NCBI GenBank assembly: GCA_943736015.1
Contig: OX031069.1
Span: 42,504,728-42,568,727, forward strand
Reading direction: 5' to 3'
Origin: Tridacna crocea
Lineage: Eukaryota > Mollusca > Bivalvia > Cardiida > Cardiidae
DNA: 64,000 nt
Shown: one piece after another, positions 53,400 to 63,842 of the stretch
Position numbering within the stretch: position 1 is the first letter of the stretch
How the letters are laid out: each line of letters begins with the position of its first letter
Position numbers and translations under genes: made by a program
Notes under the pieces: model-generated
The model's input: the letters and a program-made list of their open reading frames with translations, nothing else
Databases searched by the model: none
Told to the model about the DNA's origin: nothing

Positions 53400-53560
53400 T
53401 TATTATGATCCATGAAAGCTTTATCGTCAAACAGCTGACTGAATCATGAGGTAAAATGGTCCTTGGACATGCTGAATATTGACCAATTGCAAAGAGTTTC
53501 AACCCAGCTTCTGTGGACCTTGCAGACTGCCATGACTTGGTACTTTTTGCAGGTCTATGC
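53400..53560 (+). repeat. Family D dispersed repeat (copy 6)
   Basis: 'gactgaatcatgaggtaaaatgg', 'tccttggacatgctgaatattgacc' and 'ggaccttgcagactgcc' match copy 4. Confidence 0.65.
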
Positions 53561-53561
53561 A

Positions 53562-53791
53562 TTAACCCTTTACCCTATACCTTCATTTGTAAGGTATCTC
53601 TAACAGACCATAAATAACAGCAAGGATTAAGCCGTTTCTTATGTGTATAACACACCTTTTGATAGTGTAGAAAACATTGTGGCAAAAGGTGAAATTGCTC
53701 TTGACGAGCAATTTCATCTTTTGCCACAATGTTTTCCATAGGCTCCTACTAGCAATGCGTAGAAATGAGTATCTATGGAGTAAAGGGTTAA
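53562..53791 (+). mobile_element. T2 MITE (copy 3), full length
   Basis: TTAACCCTTTACCCTATACC to 'ctatggagtaaagggttaa', hairpin loop GCTCTTGACGAGC at 53694-53710. It also abuts a T1 copy through one TTAA (53788-53791). Confidence 0.92.
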
Positions 53792-54016
53792 CTCTTCACC
53801 AAACGACAACTTTTTGGACTGGACCAAATTCAAAGCATCTGCAGATAACAAATTAAATGTTGTTGATATGGTGATTTATGACTCGGACAGGGTGGAAAAT
53901 ATTGCGGGGAAGGGAGAAAATGCTGGCTACCAGCAATTTCTCCTTTTCCCACAATGTTTTCTGTATGCTTCTTTCTCAGGGTCGTTAAAAGCTGGGATTA
54001 TGTGGTAAAGAGTTAA
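53788..54016 (+). mobile_element. T1 MITE, well preserved
   Basis: TTAACTCTTCACCAAACGAC to GGGATTATGTGGTAAAGAGTTAA; hairpin at 53899-53963; 229 bp. From 54017 to 54626 only a family D right-end phrase is seen, no gene. Confidence 0.91.
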
Positions 54017-54626
54017 ACCCCTTTATTGCAGACCATGACTCATTTACTTGAATCTTTGGACATGTCGGTTGTTTGCTACCATTTTCAGTAATTTGTTCAT
54101 AAAGATTTATCCTATGAACATACAAATAATTGGCAGCTTTGACTTTTTAGGCAAGTAAAGGAGTTTTTAATAACTATGGCTCCTGTTACCACATTTTTAC
54201 CTTATTGCTGAATGACATTTTTTTCTGTATGGCAAATATTGGTCCTTTGTGTCAGATATAAGTTTTTGTTCTCCATGGCCCAGGTGTTTATTCAACCTTT
54301 TTGTTGTTCCTCTTGCTAGAATTTTAATAGCAAGTATTTAAAATTACATACTGTATTACTTTCTCTCTGAATAAAGAAATTTTCCCAAATCTGTTTGGCT
54401 GAACCATATTGTTTAGCCGATCAGAAATTTTGTAACGTTTAAATTGAGAGAATTAGACCGAAATTTAGTTGATGAATATTTATAAACCCAGGTCTGATCG
54501 CAAATGGTTGTACAAGATGTGTGGAAATGTCCTAGGACAAGACTTTGTAGAGCTCCAGCCTCATTTTTTCTATGCCATGAATCCTGGAGTCTTATTGAAA
54601 AATGAACTAAATATTGTTTGAAAAAG

Positions 54627-54822
54627 ATCTCGAACCCTGTTAACCATAAGGTCCTGAGTTCGATACCCAGGAGCGGATGTCAACTTTGGGATGTTTCATT
54701 GGCCCACACATTCAGCGCGAGTAATGGTGTAGTTTCCAGGAAGCAGGATCGAGAGAGATTAGTATAAGTTGTTAGAACTTCTTTCTCAATCGATGTAAAA
54801 TAAATATGTTTAAACTAAAACT
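54627..54822 (+). mobile_element. tRNA-derived SINE, family 2 (copy 4)
   Basis: B-box-like GGTCCTGAGTTCGATACCC, middle 'attggcccacacattcagcgcgag' and tail 'tctcaatcgatgtaaaataaa'. The head is partly lost. Confidence 0.8.
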
Positions 54823-54829
54823 AATTCTT

Positions 54830-55035
54830 GATTAGACAACAAAATTTGTACTTGTTCAATTCCTCATCTTAGAGTACATGTATTTGCAAATGATGTTCAA
54901 ATGATGACATGTGTCTTAGAAATGGTAGCAACATTTTGGAAAAATGAGAAAATGCTGGACACAGGCATTTCTCCTTGTCCCACAATGTTGTCAAAAGCCT
55001 GTCCCAGGGTTATTAAAACTGGATTGTGTGGAGAA
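54830..55035 (+). mobile_element. T1 MITE, diverged
   Basis: 'tgtacttgttcaattcc', 'gtatttgcaaatgatg', a loose stem, 'ggattgtgtggagaagagg'. Confidence 0.6.
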
Positions 55036-55245
55036 GAGGCAAAATAAATGCAGACATTTTGTGTATGGATTGAACATAAATAAAAGTCTGTATGAATTCT
55101 GAGCTTGATTGTACAAATATTTGTGGTAGAAATAAAATTTTATTACAAAAGCAGAAGGTTCTTTGTTAAAAAACTACAAAATTTTAGCCATGCTTGTGAA
55201 ACGGTCAATGTAATTTGTATTGCAGCAGGATTTATTGATTGGTGT

Positions 55246-55476
55246 TTAACTCTTTACCAAACAACAAAATTTTGGACTTGTCCAAATATTGAAAGTATTT
55301 GCAAACGACAAAGTAAATGTGAATCAGAAATTGAATTTTGACTCTGAAAAGGTTGAGAACATTGTGGGAAAAGGACAAAATGCTGGTTATCAGCATTTTC
55401 TCCTTTTCCCACAATGTTTTCTAAAGCTTTCCTTATCAGGGTCTTTAAAAGTCTGGACTTTGTGGCAAAGGGTTAA
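55246..55476 (+). mobile_element. T1 MITE, well preserved
   Basis: TTAACTCTTTACCAAACAACAAAATTTTGG (first 20 bases match consensus), hairpin at 55361-55423, end GACTTTGTGGCAAAGGGTTAA. Confidence 0.92.
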
Positions 55477-55567
55477 CTCATGACTGGATGGCATTTTAGA
55501 CCATTTTGAAAGTATGCAGAGATTCTTTACAGACAACAAAATAAGAAAACGAGGGAATAACAGAAAA

Positions 55568-55980
55568 GAACTGTACTGGATTTTGATAAAGCTCCTCCCA
55601 GAGTGCCACTTGTGAAAATATTACTGATGGTGTTCACAAGATGAAATGAATTTCAAACTTTCACACAAAAAAAAATGTTGTATTTGTTTCATGCGTTTAA
55701 CCCTTTCTGGGAGGAGCTTTATCAAAATCCAGTACAGTTCTTTTCTGTTATTCTGCATGGCATACCCTCCTGCATAGCAACACATCATAATATTACGTCA
55801 AGCACGAGAAATGTAAGGTATATGACATCATATTTCCCACCAGGTTGTGAGGCATGCGCAATTAACCTATGCAACAAGAACATGAAAATCAGTATTTTAA
55901 CTGGTAGTACCAGTGTAAGATTGAAAAATATTTTCACTGCTACTTCTAGATATCCTACCGGAAAGTATGAAAGAAATTAA
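55568..55980 (+). repeat. Dispersed repeat with inverted flank, family F (copy 2)
   Basis: GAACTGTACTGGATTTTGAT with AAGCTCCTCCCAG at 55568-55604 is inverted at 55705-55742. The stretch from 'acttgtgaaaatattac' to 'tattttcactgct' matches 44440-44800. A second palindrome replaces the first one of copy 1. Confidence 0.75.
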
Positions 55981-56085
55981 CCAAACTGGTGATTCAAACT
56001 TCTGGACCCGAGGACTGGTGTCAAGGCCTATATGTTACAAACTGTACTACTGGAGTTTGATTTCGGCTTGATCACTTTCTTTAAG

Positions 56086-56308
56086 AACTTAGCAGTCAAC
56101 CACATTCTGGACTTGTACATATTACAAGCATATGAAGACGACAAAATTGATGTGACCCAAAGATTGAAATCGGTTTTTGGAAGGAGAAAAACTTTGTGGG
56201 AAAAGTAGAAAATGCTGCTTACCAGCATTTTCTGCTTTTTCCGCAATGTTTTCAGAAAGCTTTTTTCTCTGGGTCATGCAAACCATGGATTGTATGGGAA
56301 AGGGTTAA
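56086..56308 (+). mobile_element. T1 MITE
   Basis: 'ttctggacttgtacatattacaagcatatgaagacgac', hairpin near 56195-56252, end GGATTGTATGGGAAAGGGTTAA. A weaker copy follows at 56396-56590. Confidence 0.83.
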
Positions 56309-56605
56309 CAACTTAGCAGATGACATTTGCTAGAGGACAAAATAAAATTAACCTAGATTATATAATTTGCTTAACTTAAGAAATTGACAGAAATTTAAAC
56401 TGTTTCAAATTCAAAGCATATGCAGATGACAATTTAAATATGAATGAAATGATTCAATTTTTAAAAGGGTTGAAAATATTGTGGGAAAAGGAGAAAAGGC
56501 TGGTAACCATTATTTTCTCCTTTTCCGTATTTTTCAAAAACATTCCTTGTGGTTGTTAAAACTCGGGATTACATGTATATGGTGAAGCCTTCCTTTTCAT
56601 TGTCA

Positions 56606-56834
56606 TTAAACCATTACCACACAATCCCTACTTTTGACACCCCTGAAAAAGAAGTCTTTAGAAAACATTGTGGGAAAAGGAGAAAATGCTGGTAACCAGC
56701 ATTTTCTCCTTTTCCTACAATGCTTTCCACCCTTCACAAAACAAATTTCAAATTTTCAGTCACTTTTATTTTGTCATCTGCAAATGTTTTAAATTTGGAC
56801 AAACCTAAAATTTTGTTGTTTGGTAATGAGTTAT
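56606..56834 (-). mobile_element. T1 MITE, well preserved
   Basis: TTAAACCATTACCACACAATC to GTTGTTTGGTAATGAGTTAT; hairpin at 56664-56726; 229 bp. Confidence 0.92.
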
Positions 56835-56991
56835 AGCGTTTGATTGATAGGTAAGGGGTTAATGAAAGAAACTCAACACTTCATCGAAAACAATACATGT
56901 AATAGTTTCTTGTACATGTATAAAACACCATAGACCAGCAACACTCAAATAAATATCTCTACATATAATTAACTGTACCAAAAGTAAAAAT

Positions 56992-57155
56992 TTAAGACTT
57001 GTCCATACATGTACTCAGTCACACGGCAAACTGAATGTAGTTTAGATGACGAAACTTGTCATTGGAAAGGTAGAAAACATTGTTGGAAAGGAAGAAAATG
57101 CTGGTTACAAGCATTTTCTCCTTATTCCACAATGTTTGTAAAGGCCTACCCTTAA
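56992..57155 (+). mobile_element. T1 MITE, right end lost
   Basis: 'ttaagacttgtccatac', hairpin at 57077-57135, then truncated at 'ggcctacccttaa'. Confidence 0.7.
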
Positions 57156-57376
57156 CTCTTTACCACACAATCCCGACAGACCCTGTGAGAAAAGCCTTTT
57201 GAAACATTGTGGGAAAAGGAGAAAATGCTGGCAACCAGCACTTTCTCCTTTTCCAACAATATTTTCTAACCTCTGGGAAACAAATTTCAATTTTTGAGTT
57301 ACATTTATTTTGTTATCTGCAAGATGGTGCTTTCAATTTGGACATGTCTAAAATTTTGTCGTTTGGTAAAGAGTTA
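57152..57376 (-). mobile_element. T1 MITE
   Basis: TTAACTCTTTACCACACAATC to GTCGTTTGGTAAAGAGTTAA with hairpin at 57203-57262. It shares TTAA 57152-57155 with the fragment on its left. Confidence 0.9.
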
Positions 57377-57440
57377 ATTAAATAAAGGATTATTTGGTAA
57401 CATAAACAAAAACCTGAACATAGACTTGTGCTAAATGTAA

Positions 57441-58575
57441 TAACAAGAGACCCATATTGAGCCTGATGATGCTCACCCGAGTCTTTTGACCAGACATGAC
57501 CCATTTTATGAAAAATATCCGAATAAGCTTACATGAATATGGAACTGATAATGTGCCCGCGCGCCCCCAAGGATGTACACAATCTTTCACCTTTTGACCT
57601 ACTATTGGACACCACTGACTTGTGAGATATTACGAACACAAACATCCTGACTGACTTTCATGAATATGATAGGATAGGAAACATGGCCTCAAGTGCATAC
57701 ATATGGTTTTCCAAAGATTTGACCGGGTGAACTATTTTATGAACTATTTCAGGTGCTTTATGGACGTGTGAATTTTCTTTTTACAAATACCTGAAAAGGT
57801 TTTTGAGTTATAGAGCATATATGTAAAAGAAAAGAAAATGATATAAGGGAAATAATTAAAAAAAATACACAAGTCAGAGTTGTGGTTCTTGAGCATGATA
57901 CTTTGTCTCATGGTGCTTTATGAATGTGCAAAGCTTTATCAAAATATCTGAAAAGGTTTTTGAGTTATTATGTGAAATGAGTAAGAAAATTAATCAAAGG
58001 GAAATAACCCAAAAAATGGAAAAGCCAGAGTTATGGTTTTTTGACATGAAACCACCTCTCATAGTGTTTTTTGACACTGTGAAGCTTTATCAAAATATCT
58101 CAAAATAGACAAGCCAGAGCATGACACTTCATCTCATGATGCTCTACAAATGTGAGAAATTTTATCACAATATCCTGAAAGGTTTTCAGTTATAGAGCGT
58201 ACACAGTTTGTGATGGCAAATAATCAAAGGGGTAATAACTCAAAAAGTAGACAAGCAAGAGTTAAGGTTCATATGCAGGACACTTTGTCCCATAGTGCTC
58301 TACAAATGTATGAAGTTATATCAAATTATCTTCAAAGGTTTTTGAGTTATAGAGGCGAAATGATTTGTAATGGAAAATAATCAAAAGGAAATAACTCAAA
58401 AATTACACAAGCTAGAGTTACAGTTCTTGTGCATGACACTTCATCTCATGGTGCTCTACGAAAAAATGCACTTAGTTTGATCAAAATATCATACAAGGTT
58501 TTCAAGTTATAGAGCTGACACGATTTATGATGGACAGACAGATGGTTGGACTGACAGACTGATAGACAGACACTA
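57441..58575 (-). repeat. AACAAGAG-terminated repeat with ~150-bp internal units
   Basis: The plus strand opens AACAAGAGACCCATATTGAG and 'gatgctcacccgag', so the minus strand ends CTCTTGTT. Internal units with 'ctcatggtgctttatgaatg', 'gctttatcaaaatatctg', 'tttttgagttat' and 'aagccagagttatgg' recur from about 57740 to 58500 with steps near 147-157 bp. The far end holds 'gacagacagatggttggactgacag', the counterpart of the CCGTC-type simple stretch at the left end of the other elements. Confidence 0.7.
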
Positions 58576-58830
58576 AATAAAAAAATATGTCTCCTGACCC
58601 TGATGGGGGATGGGGGGAGGGAGACGTAATGAACAGAAAATGTTGTATCTAGAGCATACACAAGGAAAAAGTTGAGGACACACAAAGAACGACACCATAG
58701 ACACAGCACAATCACTGAACCTCACCTTGGGCACTTCATGCACAGGTGAGCAAGAAAATTGCATTTGTGCCCTTTATATCACAGACAAATCTTCAATAAA
58801 ACAAACATGATTAATCAGTCTTAACCCCTT

Positions 58831-59057
58831 TTAACCCTTTACCAAATGACAAAATTTTAGACTGGTCCAATTTCAAAGCATTCGCAGATGACAAAATACA
58901 CATCTCAAAAATTGAAAAAAAAATGTTTTGGGGTAGAAAACATTGTTGGAAAAGGAGAAAATGCTGGTTAGCAGCATTTTCTCCTTTTCCCACAATGTTT
59001 TCAAAAGGCTTTTATCTCAGGGTTGTAAAAATCTGGGATTGTTTGGTAAAGGGTTAA
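58831..59057 (+). mobile_element. T1 MITE, well preserved
   Basis: TTAACCCTTTACCAAATGAC to GGGATTGTTTGGTAAAGGGTTAA; hairpin at 58939-59001. Confidence 0.92.
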
Positions 59058-59174
59058 GCCATTCTTCTGTTTTGGTAGCTCTGCAAAAAATGACATTTGG
59101 AAACCTTGTGGCGAAAGGAAAAAACTGGTAACTAGCATTGTTCCCTTTTTGCATTATGTTTTTGTCTCTTTTTT

Positions 59175-59670
59175 GTCCTTTACCAAACAATCCTGTGTTT
59201 TAAACGCCCCTATTCAAGAGGATTTTGAAAACATTATGGAAGAAGGTGAAAATACCAGTTACCAGCAAGTTCTGTTTTATCTTTTCTACCCTCTGACAGG
59301 CATTTTTCATATTTCGAGTCAATACCCATAATGTGTTGTCTGCGAACTTTTACAGTTTTGACAAGAATGAAATTAAAGAGATAGAACAAATTCCAGTTTC
59401 AAAGCCATATTTACTCTATCCTCTGCCTCTGCTTTCAATTTGGACTGGTCCAAAGTCTTATAATTTGAAAAATAATAAACCCCTTACCGCACAATCCACG
59501 AGGAAAAAGGCTTTTGAAAAAGAGAAAATGCTGGTAACCATCAATTTCTCCTTTTCTCATGTTTTCCAAGCTTTCAAAGACATGACTGTGTCATGTTTCA
59601 ATGATATTTATTATCTGCAAACACAATTAATGGACAAGACTAAGTTTTTGTTTGTCCAGTAAAGATTTAA
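59175..59670 (-). mobile_element. Two decayed T1 MITEs
   Basis: 59175-59380 keeps CCTTTACCAAACAATCC and a broken stem. 59480-59670 keeps 'ccccttaccgcacaatcc', one stem pair and 'ctgcaaacacaattaatggacaagac'. Confidence 0.65.
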
Positions 59671-59696
59671 GCAGACATTACTGATGGACTTGGTAC

Positions 59697-59902
59697 TTAA
59701 CTCTTTCACCACAGTATTTTTCAGTGGCTACAAATATAATTCCACTGCAAGATCAAATACTGTTCGTTAATAACCTAGAATGAAGCTGTAGACAATGTAA
59801 ATCAGAAATCAGATTGCACATTTTGTGCAGTCTGATCGAGATCTAAACTGTCCACTATAGATTATGGTGTTGTCTTTGGTAATGATAAAGTTGAAGGGTT
59901 AA
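59697..59902 (+). mobile_element. T3 MITE, full length
   Basis: TTAACTCTTTCACCACAGTA to 'agttgaagggttaa', 206 bp, hairpin CAGATTGCACA..TGTGCAGTCTGATC at 59803-59836. It aligns throughout with 37062-37268. Confidence 0.83.
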
Positions 59903-60012
59903 GACTACTAACCAATGAAAATGGTTGTTGCATCCAAAGCAATTAGTGCATTCAGGTTACAAAAGACATAAGATATATGGCAAAAAAATTTAACTCGTGC
60001 TTTTTTAATCAC

Positions 60013-60298
60013 CCAACCCATTACAACACAATCCATAGATTTAATGACTCATAAAAGGAAGGCTTTGAAAAACAACATGGTAAAAAGAGAAAATCCTAAT
60101 ATCAGCATTTTCTTCTTTTTTCCACAATGTCTTTCCTCTTTTGAAGACAATTTTCAGTATTTCAGTGGCTCTTATCATCTGCAAATCTTCCAGCCTTTCA
60201 ATGAACAGTTCCAATTTTTTCATCCTCATTTCATTTATTATCTGCAGCTGCTTTCAACTGTGTAAAGTTTAAAACTGTGTTGTCTGGTGAAAGGTTAA
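60013..60298 (-). mobile_element. T1 MITE with duplicated long-arm segment
   Basis: 'cccattacaacacaatcc' to 'gttgtctggtgaaaggttaa'. The phrases 'tatcatctgcaaatc' and 'tattatctgcagctgc' show that part of the long arm occurs twice, which explains the extra length. Confidence 0.7.
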
Positions 60299-60326
60299 GT
60301 TCTGAAAGTAACTTATGTTTGTATGT

Positions 60327-60554
60327 TTAACCCATTACAACACTGCAAAATTTTAGACCTATCCAAATTCAAAGTGTTTGCTAGAACAATTTCAAAGTGG
60401 CTCAAATGGCACAATTTTGCTTTGATAGGGTAGAAAACTTTGTCGGAAAAGAAGAAAATGCTGCTTACCAGCATTTTCTCCTTTTCCCACAATGTTTTCA
60501 AAAGACTTCTTCCTCAGGGGTGTTAAAAGTCATTATTGTGTAGTAAAGGGTTAA
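60327..60554 (+). mobile_element. T1 MITE just 3' of the minus-strand gene
   Basis: TTAACCCATTACAACACTGC to GTGTAGTAAAGGGTTAA with hairpin at 60437-60496. It ends 55 bp from the stop codon of the minus-strand gene, so it probably lies in that gene's 3' UTR. Confidence 0.9.
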
Positions 60555-60608
60555 ATACTGCAATTTTTCTTTCAGAACAATTATCAGTTGGTTTTTTTTT
60601 CAACCCTC

Positions 60609-62477
60609 TCACTTCTTGGACAGCTGTGCTCTTTTACCAGTGGCACCACCTCTTCCTGCTGGAAGTGCTCTGTTTGCTCTGGCTTTCTCTCTCTCTGCTT
60701 TTTGCTAATTAAAGAATAACAAAAAAATGTTACAGATCTACTGCAGTGTGTATGATTTCAAAAGAATGAAATGGAAATCTTGACATAAAGCAGTATATGA
60801 GTAGCGCTCTAATATACCGTATACCATATACTGTATTAACATAATATGATTATCGCAATAAATTTTCTCCCTTCCCACAATGTTTTCTAAATACTAGATC
60901 TCTCCTGCATACATTATAAACAAGTCTTAATGTTAACTGTACAGTTACTCTACAGTTTGGTAGGTGCGATCTATTATTCGCGCTTTACGGTGTATGCATG
61001 CCGTTATGACATCGCCTACGGGTAGAAAACAAAGGTTATACCATTGTTAGTTTCACACATCAAACCATTTATACCCTTTCCCCTAATATCATTTTGAGAC
61101 AGTTAAAGCCAAGCTGAAATCTTCCTTTGATAATTGATATTCGGAACAGATTGTGGCCCAGATTAGGGAAAATGGGTCCGATGAGGTACCAATTGACTCA
61201 GCTCACTTATCCATAACTGTTTTGAAAGAGCTTGTCTCAAAATGGCAGGTCAAAATGCACCAAAACGTGTCGAATTAAAATGGGGTAAAAACTAATGGGT
61301 TCAGATTGGCACGGATCTTGGAAGCATTGGAAGAATATGTTCTCTGGGTCTGATACAGAAATAGATATGGTATTGCAATGAATGAAATAGTTATTAATTC
61401 ACATAAAAAAAAGTGTGCGTTTGTGTGTTTTAATCTCATGAATATTGTCCTTTACATTGAAGATGATAACAACCGAAATACATATATGGAGTATACTATT
61501 TCCCCCCAAGGTTTTCAAAAGGCTTCTTGCTCAGGGTTGTTAAAAGTAGGGATTGTGTTGTAAAGACTTAGGCCATCACATAATCAGGGATCCACAAAAG
61601 CAATTATTTCTTAACAACCTATTTTTAACAACTTAATTATAGTGCAGAATGGTCTTTGGACATACAGAAAATTTCAAAATACATGTAGCTAAAACTTTCA
61701 GCCAAGGTCAGCCAGTACAGACTGCATAGGCTGATCAAGGTTGATATATTTTTTTTGCTGATGCATTAAGCCTCTTTTTCACAGAGCTAGGTTTTTATTT
61801 AACTCTTTACCATACAATCCCGACTTTTAATGACATTGAAAGAAAGGCCTATTGAAAACATTGTGGGTAAAGGAGAAATGCTGGTAACCAGCATTTCTCC
61901 TTTTCCCACAATGTTTTCTACCCTGCTGGAAACAAATTTCATTTTCTGAGTTACCTTTATTTTGTCGTCTGCAAGTGCTTTCAATTTGGACCAGTCCAAA
62001 ATTTTGTTGTTTGGTAAAGAGTTTTAACCCTTTCCCAAACAATCCCTGGTTTTGACAGGTCAGGAATAGAAGCCTTTTGAAAACATTGTGGGAAAAAGAG
62101 AAAATGCTAGTCTCCTTTTTCCACAATGTTTTCTATCCTATCATATAGAAAAATCATCTTTTTAGCAACTGTTAATTTGTCATCTGCGAAATGCTTTGAA
62201 TTTGGTCAGGTCCCAAATTTGCCGTTTGGGAAAGGGTTAAAATGTTCGATCACAATCATGCTCATATATTCTTATAATTATAGAGATACTTTGAATTTTG
62301 TCTAAATTTGAATTTTGGTTATAAAATGGGTGTTGAGAGATCAGGTATTGTTCTGGTAAAGTATGCTCACCCTCTCCTGATACCTCCTTTCATAGAAGTC
62401 CATGTCTGATTCCCCTGGCTTTTTCATGGCTGACATTCTCTCGGCAAGATCTGCATCTATTGATGGATCATCTTTAC
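60609..62477 (-). CDS. Unrecognised gene, last two coding exons (5' part outside the window)
   Basis: The minus-strand exon 62477-62371 has the acceptor tttctcccacttaaag and donor gtgagc; the next exon 60704-60609 has the acceptor 'ctttaattag' and ends in TGA. The phases fit (2 nt, 35 codons, then phase 0). The joined C terminus has 66 residues: KDDPSIDADLAERMSAMKKP, a GESDMDFYERRYQER helix, then QKAEREKARANRALPAGRGG and ..GKRAQLSKK. It is acidic at first and ends strongly basic, like a small nuclear or RNA-associated protein tail, but I cannot name the family. Splice sites, codon sense and stop make a real gene likely. The start lies beyond 64000. Confidence 0.72.
61509..61572 (+). mobile_element. 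T1 MITE, right-end fragment
   Basis: 'ggttttcaaaaggcttcttgctcagggttg' and GGGATTGTGTTGTAAAGACTTAG. Between 60705 and 61508 nothing else is recognised except a stem-arm piece near 60865. All lie in the intron of the minus-strand gene. Confidence 0.75.
61575..61790 (+). repeat. Family D dispersed repeat (copy 7)
   Basis: 'cagaatggtctttggacatacagaaaat', 'ggtcagccagtacagactgcatagg' and 'gatgcattaagcctctttttcacagagc' are in family D order. Confidence 0.6.
61799..62026 (-). mobile_element. T1 MITE, paired one-base deletion in the stem
   Basis: TTAACTCTTTACCATACAATC to GTTGTTTGGTAAAGAGTTTT. Both hairpin arms read GGAGAAATGC / GCATTTCTCC, one A:T pair shorter than consensus (61858-61913). Confidence 0.9.
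62025..62240 (-). mobile_element. T1 MITE with shortened hairpin, CCC-variant termini
   Basis: TTAACCCTTTCCCAAACAATC to 'gccgtttgggaaagggttaa'. The centre GGAGAAAATGCTAGTCTCC lacks most of the second arm. Confidence 0.88.
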
Positions 62478-62572
62478 CTTTAAGTGGGAGAAAAAAAATT
62501 TAACATGATCCTTAGAACATCAAACCATGCAGATGAATATACAACTGACGAAGGTAACATCCAGTATGATCA

Positions 62573-62951
62573 TTACCTCTTTACCAAACGACAAAATTTT
62601 AGGCTTGTCTAAATTGAATTCATTTCCAGATGACAAAACTAGAGCTGTTACTGAATGTGATTTAATACCCCCACCAGTGCTTTGACAGAAACAGGCAATT
62701 GCTAGTACTTTGTACACAGACAGACACAACACAGGAACGGACACATGGAAGTACATATGGACAGACAGGCTGATTCCAGTATACCTTAAAAAACATTCAC
62801 TTAGCAGGAGTATAAAAAATCTAACTCAAAAATTGAAATTTGTATCCAGAAACATAGTGGGAAAAGGAGAAATGTTCTTTTTCCCACAATGTCTTCAGAA
62901 GGCTTATATCTCTGGGTCATAAAAACCAGAGTTTGTTCAGTAAAGGATTAA
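62573..62951 (+). mobile_element. T1 MITE split by a ~180-bp insertion
   Basis: The left end CTCTTTACCAAACGACAAAATTTTAG runs to 'cagatgacaaaa' (62638). Foreign DNA with 'ttaatacccccaccagtgc' and 'acagacagacac' follows to about 62815. Then 'aatctaactcaaaaattg', a collapsed hairpin and 'cagtaaaggatta' resume. The insert has no clear ends. Confidence 0.75.
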
Positions 62952-63116
62952 TCTATAATGTTCTGTTCAAAGATATTGTTGTACAGTAAATTCCTTACAT
63001 GAAAATATCGATTTTGATTACATTATAATTGACATTTGAAGGATTAAATGAAAATGTAAAACAACACACAATTACTTTGAAAGTAATAGAATGCTTATAA
63101 TTAGGATAATAAAACT

Positions 63117-63240
63117 AATTAACCCTTCCCCAAATCACTAAACTTTTAAAATTGTCTGGTTACCAGTATCCTCCCTTTACGATTTCAAAGATCCTTCTTT
63201 CCTAAGGTTGTTAAAACCTGGGGTTGTGTGGTAAAGGTTA
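63117..63240 (+). mobile_element. T1 MITE, large internal deletion
   Basis: TTAACCCTTCCCCAAATCAC, 'tctggttaccag', 'ccttctttcctaaggttgttaaaac', 'gttgtgtggtaaaggttag'. Most of the long arm and the left stem arm are missing. Confidence 0.75.
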
Positions 63241-63400
63241 GATAACACAAGAATGAAGAAGAAACGCATGAAATGTTGACAAAAAGATACAGAAGAGGTC
63301 TACAATAATTGTCCTTTATCACATTAAGGCTAAAATCAGCCTTAAATTCCATCTAATTTTTGGTTTTGTCTGTCTGGTGTCCTAAAGGTCAATAATAAAT

Positions 63401-63661
63401 GTGACCCATCACGCAAAAAGGGACCATCTTGGAATTCTGTACATCAATTAGATGAAAATAGATCAACGACAGGGCATGCTTGTTTAAGATAATAATTAAA
63501 AAAAATGACTGTATAACAAGGTACAAGGACCATTTTTCATACAGAAAATGTCATCAAAGCAAAAAGTGTCAATCCTGGTCAGCCTGCGCAATTTGCGCAG
63601 TCTCGCCAAGGTAGGCACTTTTCGCAGTTCCCAGAAGGTCCCTTTTTGTGTGATGTGTCAC
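63401..63661. mobile_element. Small TIR element with central GCGCAATTTGCGC palindrome
   Basis: GTGACCCATCACGCAAAAAG at the left and its near reverse complement CTTTTTGTGTGATGTGTCAC at the right form about 24-bp TIRs. AAAT flanks both sides (63397-63400, 63662-63665), a possible 4-bp target duplication. The centre has CCTGCGCAATTTGCGCAG. Confidence 0.7.
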
Positions 63662-63842
63662 AAATGGTCAAATATGAACAATTGATGCAATAGCTGATTT
63701 CCTAATTTTTACAATGGATTATGAGGCAAAATGACCGTAACTCTTGGTAACATTACGTAAACAAACAAACAGTAACAGTACAAGTCCGACTCAAAGATTT
63801 TATTAAGTTAATCAAAGTCTGCTTTTGCTGTGATATAACTGT

